In this document: piece by piece, positions 1 through 10,030 of the stretch | How the letters are laid out: each line of letters opens with the position of its first letter | Position numbering within the stretch: position 1 is the stretch's first letter | NCBI GenBank assembly: GCA_021234155.1 | Contig: JAJEKV010000017.1 | Coordinates: 19,618,688 to 19,682,687, forward strand | DNA length: 64,000 bases | Reading direction: 5' to 3' | From: Isoetes taiwanensis | Lineage: Eukaryota > Streptophyta > Lycopodiopsida > Isoetales > Isoetaceae | Notes under the pieces: generated by a model | What the model saw: the letters and a program-made list of their open reading frames with translations, nothing else | The model's database searches: none | What the model was told of the DNA's origin: nothing | Translations under genes and position numbers: made by a program

Positions 1-355
1 TTAGATGGCATTACCATCACATTACCATCACATATACACGTCACATCCGTGGCACTAGCTCCACACATACACGTCACTTACATTATGCAAATGATGAGTT
101 AGATGGCACTACCATCACATATACATGGCACTAGTTCCACACATACACGTCACTTACATTACACAAATATGACTACCATCACATATACATGTCACGTGCA
201 TGGCACTAGCTCCGCATATACACGTCACTTACATTACACAAATATGACTACCATCACATATACATGTCACGTGCGTGGCACTAGCTCCGCATATACATGT
301 CACTTGCATGACAAAAATAATGACGCATATATGGCACTATCATGGCAAAATTGTT
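1..355. repeat. Minisatellite, about 75-bp unit
   Basis: About four and a half imperfect tandem units built from ATATACACGTCACTTACATT, GGCACTAGCTCC and ACTACCATCACATATAC. The last two full units are spaced exactly 75 bp apart (AATATGAC at 166 and 241). The array starts before the window. One frame stays open through it, giving a His/Thr-rich peptide, but this follows from the repeat having a length divisible by three and is not evidence of a gene. Confidence 0.85.
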
Positions 356-412
356 GACCACACTTAAATGGCATAAAAAGGGCGAAGGATAAAGGGCATG
401 AACCTGCACAAA

Positions 413-452
413 GTGTCATTTGTATATGTTATAAACAACATATAAATGACAC
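413..452. repeat. Inverted repeat (hairpin) before the transposase exon
   Basis: GTGTCATTTGTATATGTT is followed by a 6-base loop and its near-perfect reverse complement, AACATATAAATGACAC; one arm has two extra bases. It sits just before the apparent splice acceptor of the MULE transposase piece. It may be a small MITE-like remnant. No function is evident. Confidence 0.5.
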
Positions 453-458
453 ATATTT

Positions 459-931
459 GTGCCATTTATACATGTTTTTGTAGTAGTGATTGAAAAGGTA
501 ACTGAACGTGCTACAAGGTATAGAATTTTTCCTTCTGATGCATTTGTTTTTGAAGTGCATGGTCCCGAGCATTCTTATGTTGTTAATATTGAGACTAGGA
601 CATGTACATGTTTGGATTGGCAAACCCTTGAGTTGCCTTGTGCTCATGCCATGGCTGCAATTTTGTTCAAAAGGCAACGCCCAGAATTATATGCACATTG
701 TGGTTATTTCTTGAGTTCTTATTGCAGTTCATATGCTGGACTATTTATCCAGCCAATCTTAACCAACTAGAAGAGACTGAAATTCTTCCACCTGCAACAA
801 GGCGTCCTCCCGGTAGGCCTAAGAGGAAGCGTGAACGTACAGAAGATAAGACTAGAGCAAAACGTATTTACAAACGTACACGTTGTGGTAATAATGGCCA
901 CAATAAGCAGACTTGTAGGAATCCCATTTGA
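459..931 (+). pseudogene. 3' end of a Mutator-like (MULE/MuDR) transposase
   Basis: C-terminal part of a Mutator-superfamily transposase. Visible features, in order, are a SWIM zinc finger (CTCLDWQTLELPCAH, i.e. C-x-C, then C-x-H, at about 600-645); a basic Pro/Arg-rich linker (PPGRPKRKRER, about 810-840); and a small zinc-knuckle-like end, RCGNNGHNKQTC, before the TGA at 929-931. This order (SWIM, linker, CCHC-like knuckle) is typical of MULE transposases. The catalytic DDE core is absent upstream and would lie left of the minisatellite or be lost. The coding frame changes once between about 720 and 760, so this copy is broken or misread. A splice acceptor (TTTTTGTAG) at about 482 suits a last exon. 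Its role would be cut-and-paste transposition in the nucleus, but this copy is unlikely to be active. Confidence 0.75.
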
Positions 932-1460
932 GCACATTGATTAAGCAGAAACACATTTGTTTTGATTCATAGGTTGTTTTGATCTATCCTGGAAAGCCAG
1001 GGTACGAACAATTCTTCTCTGAAGCCTAATCATATTGTAATGTCTAAGGATATGAATGCACTTCTTATGTAACTATTTCTTGGAGCTTGTTTTCTGCTCA
1101 ATCAGGAGCTTCAAAAATTATTGTAGTTGATAGTATCCATCGGTTACTTGGAGCTTCAAAGGTTTTGTACTCTGTTTTCTTCTATTTCTTTGTGCATTCT
1201 TCTGTTTCTTTGTGCAGCATCTATCTTCTACTTCTTTGTGCAGCAAGCTACAACCCTGCATTAACCCAGCTATACAGAAATGATTTTATGTCTACATAGA
1301 AAAGAATGTTTCGTCTCTAACAACATGCCAACAAATAAAATTCGACGTCTCAACCATGGACTACCATACAAGGTTAAGGGCAGAGGTCGATGAAAACTAG
1401 AGGGGCATTTTCGGGATTTAGAAAATATGAAGGGCAATCTGGGAAATACTAACTTAACTC

Positions 1461-1716
1461 AACATAGTGCGAACATAATTTTTGTTAACATTTTTATTTT
1501 AAAAAGTTAACTCACACTTAACTGAAATTCTTAACCCAATGCTAATTTAACTAGTAGTGCGAATAATTGTCCTAACTTAAAGGTGGGAACATAGTGCGAA
1601 CATGATTTCCGTTAATATTTTCATGAAACAAAATTATATGACACTTAACTGAAATTCTTAACCCGATGCTAACTTAACTAGTGGTACGAACGAAATTTGT
1701 AAAAATTAAAATTTAT
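1461..1716. repeat. Tandem duplication, period about 127 bp
   Basis: AACATAGTGCGAACAT is found at 1461 and again at 1588. Each copy is followed by CACTTAACTGAAATTCTTAA and ACTAG. The two units differ at scattered bases, and a third partial unit (CTTAAAGGCGGG) begins near 1720. The stretch 931-1836 otherwise holds no gene that I can see; it is the space between the transposase remnant and the 3' end of the LURP-one-related gene. Confidence 0.75.
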
Positions 1717-1836
1717 TCTAACTTAAAGGCGGGTGCGAAGGTACCCTTATATATGTACATAAAAGGCATGTCCAAGTTTGGACAAAGGGAAAGGCATCCA
1801 CGTTAGCATGAGAGCCAATGTGGCATCTCAACAACC

Positions 1837-1885
1837 TCAACCTCCACCTCCACCTCCACCTGCACCTGCATCTGCACTTGCACTG
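1837..1885. repeat. CACCTC/CACCTG microsatellite coding a Gly tail
   Basis: The plus strand reads CCTCCACCTCCACCTCCACC and then CACCTGCACCTGCATCTGC. On the minus strand this gives Ala/Asp/Gly and then poly-Gly immediately before the TGA of the LURP-one-related gene. Confidence 0.8.
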
Positions 1886-2604
1886 CCACTGCTAGCGTCT
1901 TTTAAAATAGCAACCATAACTGCACAAATGAAGGCATAATCTATGCCATTTTCTACCCAAACACATCTATCACTGGAGAACCAACCTTTTGTCTTCATCT
2001 GCTACCACATAAAACCAAACATTAATGCCTTTTATGCAATTGGAGAACTCACAGAAACAACCTTGTACCTCGGCAACCATGTGGTCAGTTCGGCCCCGAA
2101 AGACTAAGACCTTAGATCCACTCTCCTTTGCCCTAAAATCAGGCTCATCTTTATGGGTCTTGTGGGTCTTGGGAGCCACGAAAATATGCAAGGATGGCCT
2201 AAAGAGGCCCGAGGATTTGATGGTGAAGAGCCTGGCAGCAGGGTCGATTCCGTTTCCAGAGTAAGCTTTCCATTTACCCTGTACTTAACCATCAGATCTT
2301 AGCAGCGAATTGAAGACAGTAATTGCAATGAGAGGGATTTAGCAGGAAGAATCGAAGGGCTTACGTTTTTTCGCAGTGTGAGGATGGGCCGCTCTTCTGC
2401 ATCACAGAGGATTTCCGAAGAGCCCGAGCAACAGGTGGCTGCAGATTCCGTTTGTAGAAGAAGCGCTCCATTAGTTTCGTCATAGATTAGATAGTTTTGG
2501 TTGGAGCAACATGGTGCAGAAGTGATAAGGAGGGAGACAGATTCAGATCTGCAGAATTGGGGGCCTGCGACCGGGTTTGGGACTGCCCCTTCTTTTTCCG
2601 CCAT
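1837..2604 (-). CDS. LURP-one-related (LOR) protein, three exons
   Basis: Plant LURP-one-related protein (tubby C-terminal-like fold, PF04525 family). Some members are linked to pathogen-induced expression, but the biochemical role is not settled. Exon 1 is 2604-2365 (80 codons) and ends AAAAAC|GTAAG. Exon 2 starts at 2278 after TACAG. Exon 3 is about 1972-1837. Family hallmarks seen are NYLIYDETNGALLL (the F-x-I-x-D-x-x-G strand near residue 40); CDAEERPILTLRK (about 67-79); GKWKAYSGNG; LFTIKSS; LHIFVAP; DFRAKESGSK; and in exon 3 NGIDYAFICAVMVAIL, the usual C-terminal hydrophobic helix. Total length of about 195 residues fits the family. The first in-frame ATG of the conserved start is MAEKEG; another in-frame ATG lies seven codons upstream. 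The exon 2/3 junction phase does not quite fit (a strong GTGAGT donor lies near 2034), so one splice site or base is uncertain. The tail is a Gly run encoded by the microsatellite at 1837-1880. Confidence 0.8.
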
Positions 2605-3076
2605 ACCCAAAATTATGCCCTGCAACAGTATTTAGAAGCGCATTGACGTTCTTCCCATCTTCCCACAAGTGGCGTACGACTACCCACAAGTGCTGACATT
2701 CTATGAAGTGGAAACAGCTGGAAGTTTCCTTCCGTGACCTTGACCCAACATTTTTGCTGGCACCTTGTGTGGCGGCATGGAAATTGGGGAGAGGATTCCA
2801 CGGGTCCCCCCGACCGGTGGCAGCCGGGAGCAGGTCTTGGGTCGACCCCCTTTCCAACCGCCACAACATAGCAACTGCGAGCGACCTGTTGAGCGAAATT
2901 ATGCTGCCAACTTTCCATTCTGGAGGCAAAACCAGCGAGCCAGTTGCCATGTTGAGTGTGGTGTGGCTACGTGATATGGGGCAATTTGAACGGCTGATGA
3001 TTCCATTTCATAAAATAACTAACAGTCATGATTGCGCCATGACCCATAACAAGGTAACTCTATTTTCACCCAGTAT

Positions 3077-3174
3077 GGGTAACAAATATTATATGAAATT
3101 TAAGATAGAAACTATATGAACTAACGGGTAACAAATATTATATGAAATTTAAGATAGAAACTATATGAACTAAC
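3077..3174. repeat. Perfect 49-bp tandem duplication
   Basis: A 49-bp unit starting GGGTAACAAATATTATATG occurs at 3077-3125 and again, without a mismatch, at 3126-3174. The perfect identity suggests a recent event. The surrounding stretch 2605-3960, upstream of the LURP-one-related gene, holds no convincing gene; it includes a (CA)n run at 3787-3800. Confidence 0.9.
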
Positions 3175-3962
3175 ATAAATACCACTAGTAAACATGTGTC
3201 TGTCGTTGCCACGCTAATGCGGATGCTTGTGTGTTTATTTGCCTTTAAAGTAATTGTGTGCAACTTTCTAGTATGCACGTATGTTGATTTTTTTGGTCCA
3301 TTAACATTGTGATTTCTTTGGTATGTTAAGATGCATTGGAATGGAGTACATAATGAAATGAAGTTGCATTGTCAACTCTAGCAAAATGTACAATGTGTCA
3401 AGGAGAAAGTGATTTGAACTTGAGGCAACAACAAAAGGTGTCTGATATAGTAGCAAATAATTGAAGGTTTAGTGTGAGCTACATATAACTTCATCAGAAA
3501 AAGAAGCACCATGAATTGAGAATGGAAGAATTAGCTTGCGGCTCTTATACGACTTCCTATAACGTTGCACTCCCACATACGTATATTATAATAAACATTC
3601 ATAAGTCTGACTAATTTCTCATGTCTAACTCAATATTAGACAGTTGGGGTATTTCAACACTAATTGAGTCCAAGATACTATTGCCACCAAGCACTTAGAT
3701 AGCACATGACAACCACCGCCTCTATTCTATTAGAGAAAGGGTGCTTAAATTACATTTCATTTGACACTATGATAAGGAAAAAAAACACACACACACAAAC
3801 ACGACATACGCACAGTTGTGGTCTAGGTGTGGTTTTATGTTTCCTAATGTTGTGACTGCACTATGTTTAAAGTTTGAGTGTTATAATTCAACGTTTAATG
3901 TTGAATATTATCTTGATGGCCATTGAACAAATGCATATATATTAAACATACAAGATATTTAT

Positions 3963-4140
3963 CGCGGCGGCCAAGGCCGCCGCGAACATTTCTCTTCACT
4001 TGACTCATGTATTGGTTTGAAAATGTGTGCGAAGTTAGAACAATGTTGTGTTCTACCTCCTAGACGTTTTCTCTGTGACTCACTTATTGGTTTAAAATTT
4101 ATCACGGCGGCCAAGGCCGCCGCGAACATTTCTCTTTACC
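3963..4140. repeat. Two copies of a GC-rich palindrome unit
   Basis: CGGCGGCC-AA-GGCCGCCG palindromes lie at 3963-3984 (10-bp perfect arms) and 4103-4124 (one mismatch in the outer arm). Both are followed by the same CGAACATTTCTCTT. A second shared segment (TGACTCA, TATTGGTTT) lies at about 4002 and about 4077. A partial inverted copy (AGAGAAATGTTCGCGGCGG) is at about 10381-10399. The GC-only palindrome in AT-rich flanks stands out. It may be the end of a small non-autonomous element. Confidence 0.7.
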
Positions 4141-4283
4141 ACCCCTTGTAACAGTTTAGGCATTGTTATAATGTGCAGTAGTTTGCTAGACCCACTGACA
4201 TGCTGATGGGGAGTTCGAGAATAGAAATGCTAGAATAACAATTATTTTATCTGACTGGAGAATGAAGTTGAGTAGGTCTATTT

Positions 4284-4437
4284 GGTAGCTATTTCTTTAC
4301 ATTTTCTCATTGCCACATGCCATATGATTTACATCCAACCACAAAAAATAGGCTAGAATCACCATCTTCTCCTCCTAAGGTAGCTATTTCTTTACATTTT
4401 CTCATTGCCACATGCCATATGGTTTACATCCAACCAC
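4284..4437. repeat. Direct repeat of about 58 bp, 95 bp apart
   Basis: GGTAGCTATTTCTTTACATT through CATATGRTTTACATCCAACC occurs at 4284-4342 and 4379-4437 with a single A/G difference. After the second copy a short open stretch (4498-4632) reads ARGRPPSLALAHALASVKHH on the plus strand. I do not recognise it and cannot call it a gene. Confidence 0.8.
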
Positions 4438-4865
4438 CTTCAAACAGGTCTGTAAACATCCTCCACAACCCGTACTTGGAAAAATGTTTAAAAGAGATTG
4501 GTTTGGGTTGAAGTATGCAAGGGGGAGACCACCATCCCTAGCTCTTGCACATGCTTTGGCTTCAGTTAAGCATCATCCTTGGGATTATGTTGTTGGGACG
4601 GCTCCTTGTAATAAAGCTAAGATTTTACAATAAGAGTTTGTAAAGTATAGGTTCATTCCTTGCTATCTATATATCCCAGTTTTGAAATTGAAGACTGAAT
4701 TGGTGTTTAACATGGGTTTGCGTGATGAATTGGTGTTGAACATGACTTAGCTCCAAAGGACATACAAATATCAACTTTTTCATGTTTATGTTGCCCGAAA
4801 CTCCAGACCGCTTTGTTCACGCTTTTGGATTTTTAATATTGCCCTAAAACTAGGTAAAATTTGTT

Positions 4866-4931
4866 CCCACTTTTGGTATTGTATAGAAGTGGTAACTTCC
4901 CACTTTTGGTATTGTATAGAAGTGGTAACTT
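4866..4931. repeat. Tandem 33-bp duplication
   Basis: CCCACTTTTGGTATTGTATA plus AGAAGTGGTAACTT is repeated head-to-tail at 4866-4898 and 4899-4931. From here to 6990 I see no gene. Short tandem copies (CAATGATCYGGGCATTTAAA near 5500-5560; CCACCGTTCTATAATTTTTG at about 6043 and about 6078) break up otherwise unrecognised sequence. Confidence 0.8.
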
Positions 4932-6991
4932 CTAGATGATTGCAGCTATGGTCATTAACTAAAGTGCCTTACCCTTGGTTCACGAACAAAACTAGACTAA
5001 CTAATCACTAACTGCAAAAGGAGAAACAATCCTATTCAAGACCCTATAAGCAGGCCGGGCCAAGATGCACAAAACAGATTCCCCGCAGATATCGGGCCAA
5101 TGGTGTGGGGTTTGTTTTTGGGTATTTTTGTTAAAATATTTCTTTTGGAGTACCGAAGTTTGGGAAAAAAAAAGGGCTTGCATGTAGAAAATAATAAAGA
5201 AGGGAGAAATGATTTTCTTTTGGAAGGGTATCTACTGTTGGAGAAGTGTCCCAAAATGTGGGCCCCTTTTTCTGGCCCATACGGCGATCATGGCGGTCAC
5301 GAGCGAGGGCGTGCCACCAAATTAAAGAGCCAATTCATGTTTTGACCCAAATTGGCGCTTTGAAAGAGCTGCCCATTAATTTTCCTCGCTTAAATGCTTC
5401 TGTTCATCCGCAAATCTGGTTTCGTTCCAATCACATCCCTGAAAACCAACAATCTGGGCTAAAAACTGGCATAAACCCAACAAAATGGACTGAAAAACAA
5501 TGATCCGGGCATTTTAAATCGCGTTTAAACGGAACAAAGCAATGATCTGGGCATTTAAACGAAACGAAATGGATCGGAAATCGATAAACTGGGCTAAAAA
5601 ATTCTGGACACCGCTGTGGGGCAGGGCAAGAAGAGCCTCCTAGTAGTGCCGCTGCAGTAAGAAGCCGAAGAATAAAGTTTGGCAAGAAACCCAAAAAAGA
5701 AAAAAAGAGGTGCTGCAGAGCAGAGTGGGCATAGTAATTAATCCCCTTCACCACTCTGTGTTTTTGGCCCTCTCTACCTATCTCTTCATTCCCTTTCCTG
5801 CAGATCCCGCCCATCTCCGGCATCATATATGGCCCAAATACATCTTTTGGTAGAGATATAAATTCTCTATTTGGGACGAAATCTTAAAATCTCCTGCTGG
5901 CCATGGCAACATTTGCCCGATCAAAGTAAAGGATCTTTTGAAACAAATCAAAAAATTACGTTCATGCCAGCGGAGCAACAGGGGCAATATAAGCCATGGC
6001 TTCCGGCGTCATACTGCTGCTGCTTCCGTCCACCGTCCGTCCATCCACCGTTCTATAATTTTTGCTGCTGCCATCCGTCCACCGTTCTATAATTTTTGCA
6101 AACTCTATTGCATGGATTTGGGAGCCATAAATTGAAAGCAGAAGAAATAGACGAAGTCAGAGATGAAGACGCCAGCAGGGACGCCATGCCATGTCCCGCC
6201 CCTCTCTTCTCTGTTTTGGTCGAAATTAGAACCCTAGCAGAGGGGCTTCGCTCCAGTCGCATTTGCTATGCGTAGAAGAGGGCATTCGCATTGGACTCTG
6301 ACACATTGGAGCAAAGGGGCGCTGCATCTAACCAATCAGGCAGCACACAAAATATCATAGGAAGAGCAAATCCACCTTCGGCACAGATCTATTTTCCATC
6401 ATCTGCATGCAACTTCCCCTCCGTTTGTGTGTAGATTTAAGAATGAGGAATGTGATCGTCGGAACATTGAATAGCTGCGCTGCAGGGGAAGAGACGCCCC
6501 ACGGAAGAGACGCATGTGAGCGAAAAAAAGGAGACATATGTCAGCAAGGAATACGTGTCGCCAAAACTTGCATTTGGATTGCGGCGGAGAAAAAATAGAA
6601 GTGCAGAACAAAAAAAAAAGAAAAATGAGAGACTCGATTATATATGTGTGGAAAAGACAAATATGTGATTCCAAGTTAGGGCAACAAAAATAACCCAAAT
6701 GTATTTGCTAAACTTGCAAAATCCTTAAGGCTTTTTATTGCACGATACATCTAGTCCATATATCTAAAATTGCAACATATGTTTATCTTTCAACCTGAAT
6801 GCTCTCACGGCATAAACAACAAAATGCTCATTCCAAAATTTTGTAGCAATTTACACTTTCTCTCTTTTAATCCTTCGAGGTTTTTCCCTCGAAAACCCTT
6901 CGGGGCGGGGGTTTTTTAATCCTAAACCCTTCGGGGCTGCTCTCTTTTTGTTTGGGTCCCATAGGCCAATTGGTCTCCGTGGACGCTAAAA

Positions 6992-7025
6992 AACCTATTC
7001 TATTCTATTCTATTCTATTCTATTC
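6992..7025. repeat. (TATTC)n microsatellite
   Basis: About six TATTC units follow a block with two CCCTTCGGGG motifs and the phrase GGTCTCCGTGGACGC. Such a tail of short repeats after a fixed 3' sequence is common for RTE-like LINEs and SINEs, so 6870-7025 may be a short retroelement remnant. That is inference only. Confidence 0.6.
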
Positions 7026-7073
7026 TCAACTGTTAAAATTGTACAACATGATCTCATAATTTTGCAACAAATC

Positions 7074-7175
7074 AAGTTTAATCCAAAGGCCCTTTCACAG
7101 ACCTCTTGTATGTTTCTTGATTTTTTCATGAATAATAGACTGCCGTCCTTCAACAAAAAAGTTTAATCCAAAGGC
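7074..7175 (+). mobile_element. 68-bp LINE 3' tail with 17-bp target-site duplication
   Basis: AAGTTTAATCCAAAGGC occurs at 7074-7090 and again at 7159-7175. Between them lie 68 bp ending CCTTCAACAAAA, the same kind of tail (TTCTTCAAAAAA) as the two longer LINE copies nearby. This is a severely 5'-truncated insertion made by target-primed reverse transcription. Confidence 0.75.
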
Positions 7176-7260
7176 ACTTAAATTCCATCATCACAAATTT
7201 TCAATAACCATTATATTATGCGAGTACTCACCTCGAGGTCTTCAATACTCACAAACATAT

Positions 7261-8324
7261 ATCCATTGAAAGCTTATTCACATGCCTCTCCAGTACTGAA
7301 AGGCTTGCTTCGGGCCTGGAAGGTAGTCCAGCAGGTGATTGGGAAGCTTGTCTCCAGGCATCTTCCCCCTTTCTGTGGTTGCCTTTGTATACTCATGGAC
7401 AACTACACCCAGTTGTAGAATTTATGCATGCGCATTCCCAAGCGAGGTGGAGGAGAGCAGGTATTATTTCTATTGAACAGTGGTATTTTGGTATTGACAT
7501 TGCTCCTTGGCAATGATTTCAGAAGAAATATGGGTTGTTGGATAAAAATATCAGTATATGGGCTTATGTAGCAAGTGCTCTTCCTTTAATTAAGAAGGTT
7601 GGTGACCAGAGATGCTGGAACTTTGTTCAAGGTATTAAAGAAGGCAAGAAGCTAGTAAGTTCATGCTACAGATTGCTTACCTCCTCAAAGTACTTTATCA
7701 CCTTCTCGAAAATGGCACTTACAGACTTTGCCTTCTCAATGGCAATCCATCTAGAACCTTGTTTGGTCTAAATATAATCCTCCAAATGTAAATGTTCTAC
7801 TTTGGCAGGTGATTCATCGCTCTTTGAGAGTTAATGAGATGGTTCATCGCTTTAAGCCGGGAGTAAGCCCACTTTGCCCAATGTGTGAGCGGTGCATTGA
7901 AACATTGGAGCATTGTTTATATTTGTGTGCAGAGCTGAGTAGTCTTAGGTCCTGGCTGCATTCTCTTTTTGGAGTATCTTTGGATAGTCAGCACTTTCTT
8001 TTGGGTATTTATCCAAATCAGTGGACTGCTTTTAAAAGGATTGCATTTCACATGGCAAAGTCTTGGCTAATATGGAGTGTATGGAAGCGAAGGCGAAGAA
8101 AGGTCTTTTATGATAAGCGTATTTCTTCTCAGGTGGTGCTTCAAGAAATTCATAAGAAGTTGTATAATTGCTTTCAGATCTCCAATTGGCATGATCGTAT
8201 TAAACTTCTAATATGGAGTGATCATCTAAAAGTGATTGATGCTTCAGGGACATTTCTTACTTCTGGAAGTACTTTGTAATATTTTGAGTGTATAATATGA
8301 AATAAAACACGTTCTTCAAAAAAA
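7261..8324 (+). mobile_element. 5'-truncated L1-type LINE with 18-bp target-site duplication
   Basis: CAATACTCACAAACATAT flanks the element at 7243-7260 and 8325-8342, an intact 18-bp target-site duplication. The insert of about 1.06 kb carries the end of a LINE polyprotein and finishes with GTTCTTCAAAAAAA. Only the distal part of the reverse transcriptase ORF is kept, as expected for abortive target-primed reverse transcription. The clean duplication means the insertion is fairly young. Confidence 0.9.
7809..8279 (+). pseudogene. zf-RVT C-terminal domain of LINE reverse transcriptase
   Basis: An open stretch of 156 codons from the end of a plant L1-type LINE ORF2. It matches the zf-RVT pattern that closes these polyproteins: an LWQVIHRSLRVNEMVHRF-like start (the frame is open before the first Met), then CPMCERCIETLEHCLYLC (C-x2-C, then H-x4-C), then an aromatic/basic helix-rich tail, FHMAKSWLIWSVWKRRRRK. 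Reverse transcriptase and endonuclease domains are missing through 5' truncation. Earlier pieces of the same protein lie at 7262-7770, separated by frameshifts. The role would be RNA/DNA binding during retrotransposition; this copy is dead. Confidence 0.85.
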
Positions 8325-8600
8325 CAATACTCACAAACATATTAAAGTACTAACCCTTGGCGATCTTCAAAATGTAGAAATGCTCTTGTTTAGCAAGGAT
8401 TGCCAGTAAAAGTGCAATAAAAACATCATTGTTGTAATGCTTAGTCAAACGGCAAGCCATGCATGTTTTAAAAAAAAAGGCATTTTTGCGAAAACCTTGA
8501 AGAATGGTCTAGAGTTAGAATTATTGAAACTCTAGTGTCCTTATCCGAAACTCTAGTGTCCTTACCTAGTTAAATTGGAAAAATAACTTGAAAAACTCAC

Positions 8601-8979
8601 TGAAAACATCAAATGTCACTTGATGTAAAGCTAGGCCAATACCAATCATACCCTCTATCCATGCCCATCCATCATATTTGTCTGGCTCTAGATTTTGAGG
8701 CCATGCATTGAGATTGGATTGTTCTGCTTGCATGAGCATTGATACATTACGTGTTTTCATCAGAAAATATTGAGTTTGTAACAATTACAAAACACATACT
8801 GACAATAGATAAACCTATTTCGTCCATGACTTCTTGAACAACAAAATCCACCCTGTCTGTCACACGGGTCGATTTTTGATCTACTGCATCTACAGCATAT
8901 CTTTGTTCCCCATCTCTCTGCAAAACAAATACAAAATGGTACCCTTAGGCAGCTCCTTAACTCCAACCTTAAAGGAAAC
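8601..8979 (-). CDS. Unidentified spliced gene fragment (two exons)
   Basis: Two pieces on the minus strand fit together as exons of a gene I do not recognise. The first (8979-8815) follows TTTATTTAG and reads KVGVKELPKG..., then after one frame change RDGEQRYAVDAVDQKSTR and VDFVVQEVMDEI, ending at a GT. The second (8726-8601) follows GCAAG, keeps phase, reads SNLNAWPQNLEPDKYDGWAW and continues IEGMIGIGLALHQVTFDVFS up to a strong GTGAGT donor. Codon pattern and splice sites look real. No start, stop or further exons are clear, so it may be a gene fragment stranded between LINE insertions. I assign no function. Confidence 0.35.
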
Positions 8980-9334
8980 CTAAATAAATGATCCATATAA
9001 ATTTCATCATAAATAACAGTGATGGGTTTGCCAGCCGAAATCCATTTAACAAGATTATAAAATGAAAGTTTAGAATGAAACAAATATGCCGCATGATTCA
9101 GAGTAAAGGAAACCTTGTGTTTAATGCCCTAAAATGCAAGAGCTCAATATCTGCATGCCTTTGTTTTCTAATATGGGGTTAACTCCATATCCAAATACCT
9201 GCACAAGCATCTTTGTCTCAGGAAATTTTGTAGCAGAGGAATTACTTTTGGGGAAACAATCTAAGCCATCTAGTTAAATGCGCATCTCACCCATCTAATT
9301 TAGGCTTGCAACCGGTTCATTATTTTGAAGGTTC

Positions 9335-10030
9335 CAGCTATTTAAATTAGGGGCATCGCAATTTCAATGGTTCAAGCAAGTTATGTTAAACCAATGTTAA
9401 TATTAACAGCCTGCAGCCTCCCTGATTCCTCGACTCAGGTACAAGCTATTTCAAAGCTTTCTGGTGTTCCCGGGATTAGTAGAGCAGAAGTTTGCCATTT
9501 GGCGGGACTTCTTGGGTGTTGTAGATGGTGATGGTCGTTTGTACAGCAGTAGAGTTGCAGTTTTTCTGTGAGTTTGTTGTGGAGTGTCGAGGTATTGCTG
9601 TCTCTTTGGGGCAGTTCTCCTTCCTCCTCGCTTGCTTTGTAACATTATTTTAATATATTGATGACACAGTTCTTCAAAAAAAAAAATATTAGCAGAAAAC
9701 CTATTAAATTTTGATCATATAATGGTTACCTAGCCCCATGTTATTGCCCTCCAAATGTTTATAGAATGGGACTTCCAATATTTATGGAGCACCTAGTGGG
9801 GCAACCCAATAACTGGAGGCCCCCAAATAGGGTCTAATGTGCATTTCGGAGCACTTGATGGTAACAATGTCAATAAATGTAGGTTCTAGTTAGTTAAATG
9901 ATGGGCATCCCAATTTTTTATGGTTCAAGTTATGTTAGTCCAAATGTCAATATTAATAAAACACCCATTAATTTTGGGCGATATGATGGTTACCTATTAG
10001 CGTCCCAATGTTTATGGGACTCTCGATGTT
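9335..10030 (+). repeat. Diverged tandem duplication, one copy split by a LINE
   Basis: Copy A (9335-9409 and 9696-9751) and copy B (9883-10025) share, in order, GGGCATC, TGGTTCAAG, AGTTATGTTA, CAATATTAA, CCATTAAATTTTG-like and ATGGTTACCTA. Copy A is interrupted by a LINE tail at 9410-9684. The duplication is therefore older than that insertion. The following 10040-10860 holds no gene that I can see. Confidence 0.65.
9410..9684 (+). mobile_element. LINE 3' end inside a duplicated sequence
   Basis: A stretch of about 275 bp ends with TTGATGACACAGTTCTTCAA and a poly-A of about 11 bases, the same end as the LINE at 8324. It is flanked by AATATTAACAG (9399-9409) and AATATTAGCAG (9685-9695), an 11-bp target-site duplication with one mismatch. 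It interrupts copy A of the 9.3-10.0 kb duplication, which shows the empty site in copy B. Confidence 0.7.

Noticed and set aside
103-357. An 84-codon open frame over the minisatellite
   Set aside because: The repeat unit of 75 bp keeps any stop-free frame open; the product is a repetitive His/Thr peptide with no sign of selection.
2543-3119. Long open frames on both strands upstream of the LURP-one-related gene
   Set aside because: Both strands are open at once, neither matches a family, and the sequence is GC-rich, which favours chance open frames.
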